From Panorpa germanica (Eukaryota; Arthropoda; Insecta; Mecoptera; Panorpidae), in contig OY783204.1 in the NCBI GenBank assembly GCA_963678705.1, forward strand, positions 28,406,759 to 28,470,758: a stretch of 64,000 nucleotides of DNA, read 5' to 3'. The stretch's first letter is position 1; the number at the start of each line of letters is the position of its first letter. The notes below the pieces were generated by a model. The model was not told the DNA's origin, did not search any database, and was given only the letters and a program-made list of their open reading frames with translations. Position numbers and translations under genes: made by a program. Shown here in pieces: positions 33,400 to 45,775 of the stretch.

Positions 33400-33480
33400 T
33401 ACACAACAAGACCGTTTGACATTTGTACGGCGCGGCGACGAAAATAGATTGTTTATCGATTAATTTCTGAGCTTTCAGAA
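33400..33480 (-). promoter_or_regulatory. candidate promoter of the CDKL2-like gene
   Basis: A CpG-rich patch, GTACGGCGCGGCGACG near 33427-33442, is followed by TTTATCGATTAA, which resembles DREF/BEAF-type TATCGAT sites. It lies about 0.9 kb upstream of the leader acceptor at 32532. The assignment is inference from position and composition. Confidence 0.3.
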
Positions 33481-36400
33481 GCTTTTACATGGTATTTGTT
33501 TAAAGCTCTAGGATAACCTGAAACATTAAATACCGTTATTTAAAGCTCGATTTATTTTAAGACATCTCACGTACAAAATAAGTTTACAAGTTTGTCTTAT
33601 TGTACGTATTTACGGAATTAGGTAATTTGACTCATTCATTGTGAGATATATACAGTAAAAAAACAGTAAAAGACTTCTTACATACGTGAAAGAATCTTAC
33701 ATACGTGAAAATAACAATGTACATATTTTTTTTGTTTTCTAAAATATACAAATTAATTTTTGTATTTGTGACGGTAAAGCTTCATTCCCACTCACTGTTT
33801 TGATATTTAATTTACTGTTTTTATTTAATATTGTAATCTAGATTTCAGGTTTACGTTTAAGCATTCCTTTTCACATTTGTGTTTTAATTTAAGTTTAGTT
33901 AATTTAGTTAGTAATTTAAATTTTGACAGTTCGACAAAATTGTATGAGAAATAATTAAAATTGCTATTTTTAATAACAATTAGTAATAGAAATTGTTTTC
34001 TCTTCTATATTTTTCAAAAACTGACATTAAACTTCTTTTAAAATATAAATTCTACTGCATTTTGGAGGTTATAATTTAATATAGTTTTTCTTAATTTAAT
34101 ATTTTTAATTTAAAATATGTAAGGTTCTAAAAAAACTAAGAAAACTTAAAAAATAAATTAAATTAAAAATGGTACTGTGAATGACTACGCGTATTGCCAT
34201 ATACTAAACAATGTAAATTAAATACAAAATACAAAATACAATTAAAGCAGTGAGTGCGAATGATACTTTATATTCTGCAAGGTATTTAGCTATAACTAGT
34301 CTAATATATTTTTAAAATAGAAATTGTAAATGCCCAAGTTGTTGAACTGTAATATTAATATTACAGATATATTAATAAAAATCAAGGTTAAATCAATATC
34401 ATAATGTTTAAATATATTTAAACGTATAAAAAAGCTTAGAAGTATAGAAAAGCTTAGATCTTTTACAAACTTCTTAAGAATGATAGTAAAACGATATAAT
34501 TTCTTAAAAAATTGGTAGGGAATTCAAAAGAAGAATAACGGAACCATTTAATAAGATAGGCTACCACTTAAATCAATTAATAATTCATACAAATTAATAA
34601 TACATATAGAAAATGTACTGTCCCAAATGTTGCTTTTTAATTATTAACCGACCCCGGCCTGTACTACTAAACTGGTCTAAATTCTTAGAGTTCAACGGCT
34701 GATAAGTATTTCTGTAGATTACTTATAACAGAAAAACTTATAATTTTATACATTTATTTATAATTGAAGTATATTTAGGTTATTCGACGTATTCTTTAGA
34801 GTTAAAAAAAATTATTTAATAATTTTCTGTTTGATGTTTTTTTTATGTGTTTTTTCTCAGATTGTGTTTTTTGTTTATTGTGTTTTCTCTACAAATTTTG
34901 TACTGTTATTTCACAGTCACATGTAACTCAAAGCCCACAGTAGGCTGATATAAAATATAGCACTATAAAACTTGTATAAAAATTGTAACTCTTTTTTTTT
35001 AGATATCAACGAATTTTCTTTTTTTTAATTTCATTTTTTGGTTTATGCCACTAACACTTCTTGTAAATAATCGCCTTTCTAGACTTTTAAAGCAGTTATA
35101 TTATACTAATTTCAACATTGAAAATTATTTTTAATTATCTGTTACAGTTTTCGAGTAATCAGCCGTTATTTAGACACCATAATATGCTGATATTTCGTAA
35201 CCCAGAACACTTAAATAAAAATTAATTACAAACTGAAATCAGCATTTATAAATATGGTTGTAAAAACCGATTAAAAATTAACAAAGAAAAAGGAAATAAA
35301 CAAGAGTATTTTTTTAATAAAAAAAAAATGTTTTCACCGATAAATTGGAGCATTGTTCTTTTTATAAAACCTGTTGTAAATAACTGTTAATAATGATAAA
35401 TAAATAGGAATATATTTGATAATAATATAAACAATATGGCTGCCCCCACAATGTCAAAGGTTGCATGGTATAGCCCGCATCAAACAAATCTATTGACATG
35501 ACTTATGTATTTATAGCGGCATGAAAGTTTTAAAGATAATAACTACTACTAAAAAACCATAACTACTTGCGCCTAGACAAAGTAAAATAAAGTTCATGGA
35601 CATAAAGAATATGAATCGTGTAAACTTGAAGTCAAAATAGAGAAAACCCATATGAAGAAAGTTCATGGGAAGTGATATTTATTATTAAAATATTTATAGT
35701 TCTTTATAATTTATATTGAAATGTAAGAATAGTTGCCTTGATTTTATTTGCAGGAGTTTGCATGTTCAATTTATTATTATGCACATTATTTAAACGATTG
35801 TTGTAATAATGACTTCTTAAATAGATATTTTATATTTTAACTAATACTTAGCGGTCATAATTGAATACGTAGATCATGTTTTGGTCAGCTATCAACTAAA
35901 AACAAATTTTTACATAAGAAATTCAAAATTAATGGGGTTATATATAGTATACATGCAGTAAATATTTTCCTAAAATCTAATCGCTAATATAATTCAACTT
36001 CATTGCGTTTTATAGAGCATTTTCTTAACTATTTAATTATATTTTATTGTCCTCAATTTGTAAAATATATATAATCACGATATACAAAACCTAACCATAA
36101 AATAATTGACTTTTACTACGAAACTATAATCTAGATCTTTAAATTCTTTGACCCGGAAAGAATAGAAAAAATTACGTCTTACCCTTTGGTAGCCTTACAA
36201 TGACCCATTGTGAACCCTATTTGACCTTTATTACGGACAATTACTTTGAGTATATCATAAAAATATTATCACAAAGAAAAGTGAGGTTAGAATTAGTTTT
36301 GACAAGTGGAATATTACAAAAGGTCAATGTAATTAGCTTGTATATTTATTTGTACGTGAAACAAATACGTTAATTACGATGTTTTAATCAATGTATTTCG

Positions 36401-37630
36401 ATACGTATGTACGTATTTTTATGTCATTATTTTCTAATTAGTAAAAATGGTCGTTTACAAATTTATGTATAATTCTATTCATTATTTAAGGTAATTAATC
36501 CTATGAATCGTAAGAATATTTACCCCTATGAACAATTTCCAGTATAACTCAAGGTTATATACAGTAAGCAGGCCCAAAAAGAAGGAGATTTTTCAAGAAT
36601 TTTTCCTGAGAAGACTTTTAAACTTATTAATGTAAAAATTTGTACACATATTATGGTAACTTTTAACTGTATTTTAAAATTTTTATTTTATAAAAATAAT
36701 AATTTTGAAAGCTGCTATAGCTGATCTCCAAGAACTCCTCTCAAAAAAGGCATCTTACGGTGACCACGATATCTCTGGACTGGCCCATTTAAATTGAAGA
36801 AACTAAACGAATTTCGTTAAAGTAATGTATAATCTAGTAATTAATCGAAGGAATAAGCAAAATAAAGTTTTTATGACAAAATCGCGGCTTCTAAAAAAAA
36901 AACGATTTTTGACCGAAATTTTGGACTTAAATTGTTTATAAAAGAAAAAATATTTATCGGTGAGAAAAAAACCTTCGATTAATTACTAAAAAATATACTT
37001 AAGAAGCTTGTGTCAAAATTTGAGGCTGATCGGTTCAGCCGTTTCCGAGAAATTTTGGTCACCGACTACAAAAACACACTTTTGGGGGTTAAAGCTTTTA
37101 ATGTTTCAAAAGCACTTTACATAGAGTAAAGAAAACTTACATAACTTCGAAAATAATCGACGGATTGGCTTGAAATTTTCTGTGTCTGTACTTAAATATA
37201 TGTACATTACGAAAATCTCTCTCATTTCTCTACCTCTACCACGTTTCATACGATAAATACCATGCGTCAGTTTTTATTGTTTCCAATCTATTCTTAGAAA
37301 TTTTAATTTTCTGGTTTGTAAACGAAACAGCATCAATAATTTAGAAAATGAAATAAAGAAATATACCAACTATATAATAAAAAAATATATACAAAACACA
37401 CAATTATTATATTACATTTAATGCGAAATTAAAAACCTAAATATAACTTAGCTGTTGAAATCGCTATAAAAAATAAAAGTCTGTCATTTTGTAATCCATA
37501 TTTTCCATACGTTGCTTTTAATCTATCAACGGAAATATTTCTTCATGTTCAAAAAGAATAAAACCTACATGACCATTATACAAGTATTTTTCCACGTAGT
37601 TTCCTCAATTCGTAGCATGTTAATAATTGG
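33481..37630. other. gene-free AT-rich stretch
   Basis: No coding exon was recognised. At about 36855-37170 lies a repeat-like block (with GGTTCAGCCGTTTCCGAGAA near 37030-37049). It contains AATTAATCGAA/TTCGATTAATT blocks that can pair, but I could not delimit its ends. The rest is AT-rich. Confidence 0.45.
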
Positions 37631-37634
37631 TATA

Positions 37635-37870
37635 TTGTATGGGGTGAGGTGGGGTGAATAGAATATATCGACCGGTGTGGGTCAGACCCTAGAGACCGCA
37701 TATCACGATACCGTTTGACCAGTGGTCGGCCCTGTCGGCCCGTGGACGGATAGATCGCGTGACTTTATGTTAAACAGTTGGTAGACATGATGTATGACGT
37801 ACCTCCTTTGCGGGCGCCACGACATAGGGTCTACAACACTCTACATGGTAAACCAAGGTAACTGAGGTGT
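37635..37870. other. GC-rich island without an ORF
   Basis: About 230 bases (for example GTCGGCCCTGTCGGCCCGTG and TTGCGGGCGCCACGAC) are far richer in G, C and CpG than the several kilobases on each side. It contains no convincing ORF and no transposon ends that I recognise. It may be a promoter, an enhancer or a structured RNA, or a piece of foreign or repeat DNA. Confidence 0.5.
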
Positions 37871-38998
37871 AGAATGTTTTGCATACTGATTAGGGGCTTA
37901 GCTTCTTATATAACCAGTAAATAAATAATAGAATTTCATTGTATATTGAGTAACAATATATTTATAAATATTTCATACAAAAATACTCTATGTAAGTTGA
38001 ATTATACCACAAAGTATTACTAAATTTTTCCCAGTTCATTATGTGGACATTTCTGAAAAATCTAAGTTTGAGTAGTTATATGTAAAAGTGAACCATCTAT
38101 CAGCATAACTTAACTCATAAATGCAACCAAACAAAATTATTACAGCAAAGTATCGGTTGACGTTAAATATATCCGAAACTTAAGCCTAATAATGTTAAAT
38201 ATTTATAGTAATTTAAAAAATAACGGGCATCATTAAAAAACTACAAAATAGGTGTTTTATCATATAAGAAATAAGTCTTACGTTTGTTTGAAAACCCCCT
38301 TAACCTCAGGGTCATGAAAACCCCTTAATATGTAGAGTTTTCCTCAGTTTTCCACGTCAAATTTAAACCTCAACAATATACATATTTGCTAAGCTAGACG
38401 CAGTATAATTTTATAATATAATGGTAATATATACATATTAATTTTATTTTTAAAACTGAACCCCATATTTGAACCGGATAATATTATGTATATTTAATTC
38501 AAAATCAATATTTTGTTATTATACCAATACGAGTACGTTGAAAGGCACGATTCGCTTTTTTTTATATAAAGAATTGGAAAAAATCTATAAAATAAAACTC
38601 AACAAGAACTGGGCATTAGAGAACTAATACCGGAAATTATTAATAAAATCTGTATTAATCGATTTGTAACCATATTGTCAAAATGTTTATTGCATTTTAA
38701 TTTAACAATCGTGTGCTGTGTTAATACGCCTAAAGGTAGCGTTGTTTATAAGTTATCCCTGATCGCATTTGCTTTATCGTACCGTCGTTGAACTGACGGT
38801 GAGTGATCGGTTACATCGCCGTGTTTGTGTATTACCTGTACGATTTCTAATCTTATCTGATTACAAACAAAAATCTAACATAATGATCTTCCCATACTAT
38901 TACATATCATCAGATCTCTGTTCAGATTCCTCGTTCAAATTTTATTTCTTATGAATCTGATCTGATCGCATAAAAGGCACTCATGAACGTTGGTACTA
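37871..38998. other. gene-free stretch
   Basis: No gene was recognised. A GC-richer patch at about 38770-38840 (ACGGTGAGTGATCGGTTACA) has no ORF of note. Confidence 0.45.
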
Positions 38999-39217
38999 CT
39001 ATAATTCAAATTACAAGAGTTCTGCGGTAAAGCTCACGCTTAAAATAAGTTGTGTCGTATAAATCTACAATACAATAGAAACCTACTGTCTCACTAATTT
39101 TTTTAATAATGTATATAGGAGCGAAAGAGATAAAAATCACCATCGCATCGTATATTTATACGACTCTTGCAACTTCTTTTAACCATAAGACAGCGAACTC
39201 TCGTAACTTGAACTATA
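38999..39217. mobile_element. foldback element family 4, copy 1
   Basis: The outer ends pair: TTCAAATTACAAGAGTTC on the left and GAACTCTCGTAACTTGAA on the right. The interior, with GTATATTTATACGACTCTTG, matches the copy at 61320-61538. There is no coding capacity. Confidence 0.7.
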
Positions 39218-40102
39218 ACTAATAATTCCAAAATTTGTTTGCATCTAGTAGGAGTGAGATATAAAACATGAGACACAATCTGCGTGCAAATGATTCGCAC
39301 TTTGATTTAATTAATCTCCAGCCCGAAACGGTCAATCTATTTAAAATTTTCATGTTAATTAGATAATAATATTCTTTATTTGTAGAAAAATTTCTAACAT
39401 TCTACCCAAAGGCTTTACTTAATTCAGACCTTAACTTAATCAGTCGTTAACTTTAACACACTAAATGGTCCTCCAGTGAAGACGCCCCATCGGAATTAAC
39501 TAATGTAAAATATTATATATACCATTTCATAGATAGGAACCCTGTCTGAATCAACAGATAACTAAATCAATATTTAAACCATTAATTATCACGAAACTTA
39601 ATGAAAGAAATGGCGTGCGAGAATTATTATATAACAAATAATAAATAACCTTACCAAACGCATGTTTATTTAACGTAATATTAACGTACCATTGCTACTA
39701 ACATGTAGTTGCAACTTACACGATTGGAAATAAACGAAATATCAAGCGGACCACTACTCCAGAAAAAAAAACAATATTTACGCTATACAGTTACTTATAT
39801 TTAAGGTTTATTTACGTAAAAAAGTTTACTAGTTACGTAACATTTTTTAGGTTAATGTAATGTAAAGTTACATAACACTTGTGAGTTATATTAACTGATA
39901 TTGATAAAGTTTGCTATATATCTGTGCAAGATTTTTAATATCTTTTTACATTTCTTTAATAATTATGTATTGGGTATGATGTATACATGGGCGTCGATAA
40001 GATTACTTTCAGAGAGGTGCATCTGTAACCGGGGGTGCATGTTCAGTATTCTAAATTCATTGGAAAGGTGTGGAACATATTTGGGAAACAACCTAGACGC
40101 CC
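39218..40102. other. gene-free stretch
   Basis: No gene or element was recognised. Confidence 0.5.
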
Positions 40103-40413
40103 CTTAATGAAACGATACTTGGCCATTTTTGATTCGCGAGATATAGATGGTGATAATATAAATATTATAAAAAAAACCATGTTTTTTTATGTTTAAATCG
40201 TTTTATGTAAGTAACTATAAACGCGAATCAAAATCTAAAGCTGCAATTAGTTAGATGAATAACGTATCTACATTTTCAATATGAATATTGCTATATTTTC
40301 TAAATTTCAATTTTTATATGACTGTTTTTTTTTGTTGATAATATTTAACCTGCTGTATAATATCGCCATCTATATTTCGCAAATCAAAATGACTAAGTAT
40401 CGTTTCACCTTAT
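40103..40413. mobile_element. foldback element family 3, complete copy
   Basis: This copy has both arms. The left arm begins AATGAAACGATACTTGGCC and continues through ATATAGATGG. The right arm ends TAAGTATCGTTTCACCTT and contains CGCCATCTATATTTCGC. The arms are inverted repeats of roughly 75 bp flanking a unique centre of about 160 bp. No ORF is present. Confidence 0.85.
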
Positions 40414-41249
40414 TCTAAAAGTGATTTTAATAACACAAATTTTACTTCCAAATCTAGCAAGTGCACCCCTTTGCACCCCACTCATGGCGCTCATGACTTT
40501 GGTAAATAATAAAACGAAACGCTATGTAAAAAATATTACGTTAAATTATACATGAGTTTACATTTTGTGTTTATAAATTTGTATATTTTTTGTAACGGTA
40601 TTTTTCACTGTAGAGCTTTTTGCTGTGTTCCGACATATTGCTCATGTTAATTAAATTTCTAAGACTGTTTTGTAACACGCATTTAATTGAAAATTGATTT
40701 TATTGTATTTGAACAACTTACACACCTTTGAAAATACATATCTTATATATGTAAAGACCAACGAACCATAAACTCACCTGTAAAACATCTTGAGAATCTT
40801 TAATTCCATGATGTAACCTTGACCCTCTTCATAATATTCAAGATATGTACTTTCTATTACTTATACATTACAATTTACAAAAAGTTTCACAGAAAAGTTA
40901 TTTTTTAACACTTTCCAGTACAAATAACACTTTCTGGTCCTATGAATTAGATAACTGCCACTGGTTAATTAATAATTAAAAACAAATGAACAATCAATCA
41001 CAGAACACGTCCAGAAAACTGAAAACTCAAAACAATATAACCCGGTGGTAGCCACAATTTGTAGCCACAGACAAATATTAAACAAATTCCACAATCAAGT
41101 AAGATTAGTGACTAACTGTAGTTGGCACTGTTAGATAAGTACAGGTGTACTTAATTTAATGTTGTATAATTTCCATGATGTGTAATTTTGATTTGTAATT
41201 TCGTGTTGGGAAAATATAAATAAGATTTTTTTTAATACGTTTATATTCA
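40414..41249. other. gene-free stretch
   Basis: No gene or element was recognised. Confidence 0.5.
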
Positions 41250-41424
41250 AGATTCGAAAGGACGTGCAAGGTGTGCTTGAAAGAGATAGAAACGCTGGAG
41301 CACATTAAGTATTCATGTGAGAAAAGAGTAAGTTAAGAGAACACTGTGCAGTTATTAAAGGGAGGCAATGAAGAGAAACAGTGGCTGGTAGAAATAGAGA
41401 GAAGGAGCGAGGAAAGAGAAATGA
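41250..41424 (+). pseudogene. decayed 3' end of a non-LTR retrotransposon ORF
   Basis: A plus-strand frame from 41250 reads RFERTCKVCLKEIETLEHIK then YSCEK before a stop at about 41332. The Cys-x2-Cys ... Glu-Thr-Leu-x-His ... Cys pattern is typical of the C-terminus of reverse-transcriptase ORFs in non-LTR retrotransposons. Purine-rich sequence follows. It is interrupted by a family-2 MITE at 41425 and similar purine-rich sequence resumes after 41717. Only the extreme C-terminus is recognisable. Confidence 0.55.
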
Positions 41425-41717
41425 CTCAGTAAACATTTTGGAGTAAATTCTATTTCATTTCTATTACTTTTCTTGAGTTTTTTGTCATAAACGCGTTTGT
41501 TTTCTATTCAGTCGTTCATAAGGAATGTCTCTTTTATGAGCTACATACAGCGCAACGACTGCTCACTGTTGAATAAAAGCGATTCCTGTGACAGGTAGGG
41601 AATCAATTTGAACTAAAATTGATTTTCTGTGTGTTGCTCCAACTTGTAAAACGTTAGAATTGAAATGTACGAGTGACTAGAACTTCACCTAGCCATTCTA
41701 TTTCACCAAATGTTGGG
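41425..41717 (+). mobile_element. MITE family 2, copy D
   Basis: The copy starts CTCAGTAAACATTTTGGAG and ends TTTCACCAAATGTTGGGG. It is collinear in reverse complement with copy C. It lies within purine-rich retrotransposon-derived sequence, so it inserted after that sequence did. Confidence 0.85.
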
Positions 41718-42299
41718 GAGAGTAGAGTAGAAACATGAGGGATTAGGGAGATTAGCAGGAAGTGAGAAGTAGTAGGGGTACTACTTTTGGAAGGAGTGAG
41801 AATGGGTAGATAGAATAAGGATCACAAAATTTAATTTAATGATTTGAGGGCGAAAGAATGTAGTGCAAAAACATAAAAATAATAATAATCATATTCAAGA
41901 TTTATGAACTAACACAGTTTCTCGAAAATAATGAGGGCGAACAAGTAGATATTCGTGTATTAGCACAATTTTGTTTAAAAACTTTGTATGTCCAGGCCGC
42001 CTTTTTCAAATTGTCTGTCGCAATAATAAGAAGTTATTCACTTTTCTATATTTTTACTTTTAATTTATTGTTATTTATTCGTGTCCAGCATTGGTTTTTA
42101 ATGTGCTGTAAACCGTTTTAATACCATTCAACTAAATCTATATGTAATATAACAAAAACTAGGTTTCCTGAGTTACTTTTTAACACAAGTTTAAAATTAA
42201 TGTATGCAATAAGTACTTGAACTGAATAGTGACAATTGAAACTATGAAATGAAAATACGAATTGGTAACCCTTAACAGCAAACACGAATACAATTGAAC
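41718..42299. other. purine-rich remnant then AT-rich DNA
   Basis: The first 120 bases (AGAGTAGAGTAGAAACATGAG onward) continue the purine-rich sequence before the MITE. The rest shows no gene. Confidence 0.4.
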
Positions 42300-42300
42300 A

Positions 42301-42310
42301 GCGCATGCGC
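42301..42310. promoter_or_regulatory. NRF-1/Ewg-like palindrome
   Basis: GCGCATGCGC is the perfect core of the site bound by NRF-1 and its insect counterpart Ewg. It stands alone in AT-rich DNA with no recognised gene within 5 kb, so a promoter here is uncertain. Confidence 0.3.
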
Positions 42311-45095
42311 CAATAAAACGAGAGGCATGTGGGGCAAAAACATAACAAATAAGCAATATGGGCTTATTATATATACATGAACCAGCAACTTAAAAGCTAG
42401 AATAACAAATGAAATAAATACATCTACCTTTTATATGAGAATTAGGGGATTTATAATAAAAAAAGTTTTTGAATCTCTCGGTGTCTATAAATCTTATATC
42501 TTTGGAGTTTTTTACACGATCGGGATATTAACATTAGAAAGAGGGGAATTAGAGAGCGGGGCTGAAGGGGAGTGAGGGGGGGGGGGGGTATAGCGTTCAC
42601 TCAACAAGAGTTTTGTTGTTGTACATGATTTATTTTTTTTATTAAAATTTAATTAAGTTGCAATATTTTACGAAATATTAACAATTCAAATAAGTCGTTT
42701 TTCTTCCTTTATTCGTCAAGCGATTAACATGTATAAAAATCCAAATTTCATGAAACTTTCCTACCCTCTTCCCTTTTAAAATTTCTGTTACAATAACAGA
42801 GTGTAAAAGAGATCATAAAAGTATATTCGTGCATCTCCAGCGTTTTATATTTATGAAAGTGGTAAACAAAAAATTAAAATCGATTATTTAATATTCTACA
42901 GGGTTCAATACTAATTTTGTGACGTCAAAAATATGACCAAAAATTAAACGGTAAAACAGAAATTCAAATTCAAAAAAAACTCTGTTAACTTTTTGATATA
43001 TATAAAAAATAAAAAACTAAATATATATATTAAAATATATTTCAATAAAATTTAAAAAACGAAGTCCACAGTTTTATTTGCTTATGTTGCATACGCGTAT
43101 CATAGTTTGAGAACCAGTTTACAAGTAAATGATAATATAAATGAATCAGAAATATTGTTTTTCTGTATGGCCATGTCCATATGAAACAGTGCACATAAAA
43201 GAATCAATATTAACTACACTATGACGTTTTTTCGTTTCAAACTTATAAGTATTTGTATGAGTATTATTGGCTTAGGCATTCTTTGTTCGCGTGCAGCAAA
43301 ATTGAATTGTTTAATATGAAATATATTGTATTTAGAAGTAGTCAAAATATAAAGCAAATCTAAAAATAAATATTTCATACAAATAGAATTATAAAATAAT
43401 ACCGATTTTTCATAATTTTACCTCTGTATACTTTTGTATCTCGGCTCTAAGCGTTGGTCTTTGACAAAACATGAATGAATGAACCAATTTTCTAGATTCA
43501 TGCCATAACTGTAGTTTAACTGACTATTATAACGTTTATTAATTTTATAATAAATAAATAGAGTCCCTGATAAACAGGCAACCATAATAACTCTGCTAAT
43601 AGAACTAACATATTTTAACAAATTTAGTTACAGTGCCCAATTTTTAGACGATGGGTAGTGTTTTGTACATAAAATGGACTAATAAGTAATGTAGTTATAT
43701 GTAGTTAATGTAGTTAATATTAAATTTTGTAACAGATTTACTCAATATCCAAACCTATAAATTCAGAATCAGAATGTGTATATTTTTTCTCGCATGTAAA
43801 TTGTTAATGTCAAATAATTCCCCGAATATCTGTAATCCCAAATAGAAAAGTACCGTTTAAAATAAACATGCCGTAATCACTAAATTTAAATAAATCAATT
43901 TCTTGTTAGCTTATGGTTGCGAACTGTGCTAAATAACTTGTAATTATAAATAACCAATATCAGAACCATAATAAATTTATAAATATTCAAAAATATCTTA
44001 CCACAGCCTATTTTTCATATTGAATAATACAATTGTCACAATATTCTACACACATTACTTGAATACAAAAGTTTAGTGGAGGAATAAGGGGAAATGTATC
44101 AAATAAATTATCAAAAATATATATATTTATAAATATTTCTAAAAACTGAATGAAGATGTATAAAGACAAAAGAATTTTGAAAGCTTTCGAATATTTTTTT
44201 GATTTTATTTCTTTACATTTTGTTTTATATGGGAAATGATATCTAGATTTAATATATTTAATCTAATAATTTGTATATTTATTAGATGACATAGGATGCT
44301 GTTAGGATTCTCTTTATTAAAAGTTAATAATTAGATAATAATCATTTATTAATAATTAATTATTATCGAATATGTATATTGTCAGGTGCCTTAACCGATC
44401 TAAATGTTGTCGAACGCCCTGGTAAGTTTCAAATCTGTTCCATCAGCATTCCTGATGAATAGGCACCTCTCTACCTCTGCGTGATATCATCGCTAGGCCT
44501 CGGTTGAACTCATAACGATGTACTGTAACAATGCTAAAAATGTTGACAGGACCATGGAGGTTTCAGCCTAGTTAGTATGAGGGTTTATTGACCCACAATG
44601 CGCCCCTGATTTAATGATCTATGTCTAGCTAACAAAATCAGTTATATTTTCATTAGGGCTACTTTTATATCTACATACAATGAACGCAGTTTGAATAGAA
44701 ATGCATAACGTAAAATGGATTGTATTCACGCGTGCATATCCGAAATGACTCAGAGCTATCACAGGCGATGTGTGTGAATTAAATACAGGCCATACACTGT
44801 GACTGTGGCACAATGTGGCCAAACACGACGCTGAATACTGTGGCTGAATACTGAAATTGCTTTTAAAAGATTATAAGGAAAGAAATAGAACTAAAAACAT
44901 AAACAGTGCTGCTTGTGAAATTATAAGGGGACTAGATAATATGCGTAGGTTTTTCCTATTAAGTACTAAAGATATTTTGTGCTTTCTGTAAACAAAACTA
45001 TTTAAAAATTATTGAGTATAAATTGAACAAAACCGATATTTGTTTGATATATTTTTTTATAGTTATAAATATTCTGAATCAAATTGTGGCACTAT
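42311..45095. other. gene-free stretch
   Basis: A run of 13 G at about 42576-42588 follows a purine-rich segment. A block at about 44390-44530 is somewhat GC-richer (CAGGTGCCTTAACCGATC and, inverted, ATAGGCACCT). No gene is supported. Confidence 0.45.
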
Positions 45096-45100
45096 ATTAC

Positions 45101-45128
<28 letters not shown>
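45096..45128. repeat. (TA)n microsatellite
   Basis: About 14 TA units in a row, followed by GTGGCACTTATA, which repeats the GTGGCACTATA just before the run. Confidence 0.9.
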
Positions 45129-45131
<3 letters not shown>

Positions 45132-45654
45132 GCACTTATATTCTTGCAAGCGGGAATATATGCTATCTCTTTTCAACAAACATATATATAATTAGCTTTT
45201 CGCCCCATTGCATTGCAATTGCTTTGTAAAATTTTATAAAGAAAATTTGCCATTCTTTGAAAACTTTTAATGCAGTTATATCCACTAATCTTTAAGAAGA
45301 CGAACAGTGTTACGAAATTTAAAATATCTTAATTTTTGTGGATTTTTTGAGGGATTCTAAAAATTCATGGACTTTTTTTCAAAAAAGAAATTAATGATTT
45401 TTTAAATTGTTTTGATGCAGTTATATCCGGTACACTTTAAGAAGACGAACTGTGTTAATAATTTTAAAATATCTTCGCTTTTGAAAATTTTATTAAGGTT
45501 TCTAAAAATTCATGGACTTTTTTTTGTCAAAATCATTTTTTAATAAGATTAACTAATTTTTAATTATAAATAATTATTTTATTACATTCTAAAATCTAAA
45601 TCAGTGCCATGCAATATTTTAAAATTGCAACGAAAAGAATATTTTACTTTTTTT

Positions 45655-45775
45655 CTCTGCTCTTATAGCTTAGTTGGCAAAGGCGACACACGCTTCTGCA
45701 CGGGTCTCAGAGATTGCGACGCATCTTTTAAACCTGGAGGTCACAGGTTCAAATCTTCTTTGTACTAAATATCTA
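45655..45775 (+). mobile_element. SINE-like element with tRNA-type promoter
   Basis: An A box TAGCTTAGTTGG (45666-45677) and a B box GGTTCAAATCT (45746-45756) match the internal RNA polymerase III promoter. They are about 80 bases apart rather than the roughly 44 of a normal tRNA gene. The expected acceptor-stem halves do not pair. This fits a tRNA-derived SINE head better than a working tRNA gene. Confidence 0.45.

Noticed and set aside
45655..45775. Functional tRNA gene
   Set aside because: The A-to-B box distance is too long and acceptor-stem halves do not pair.
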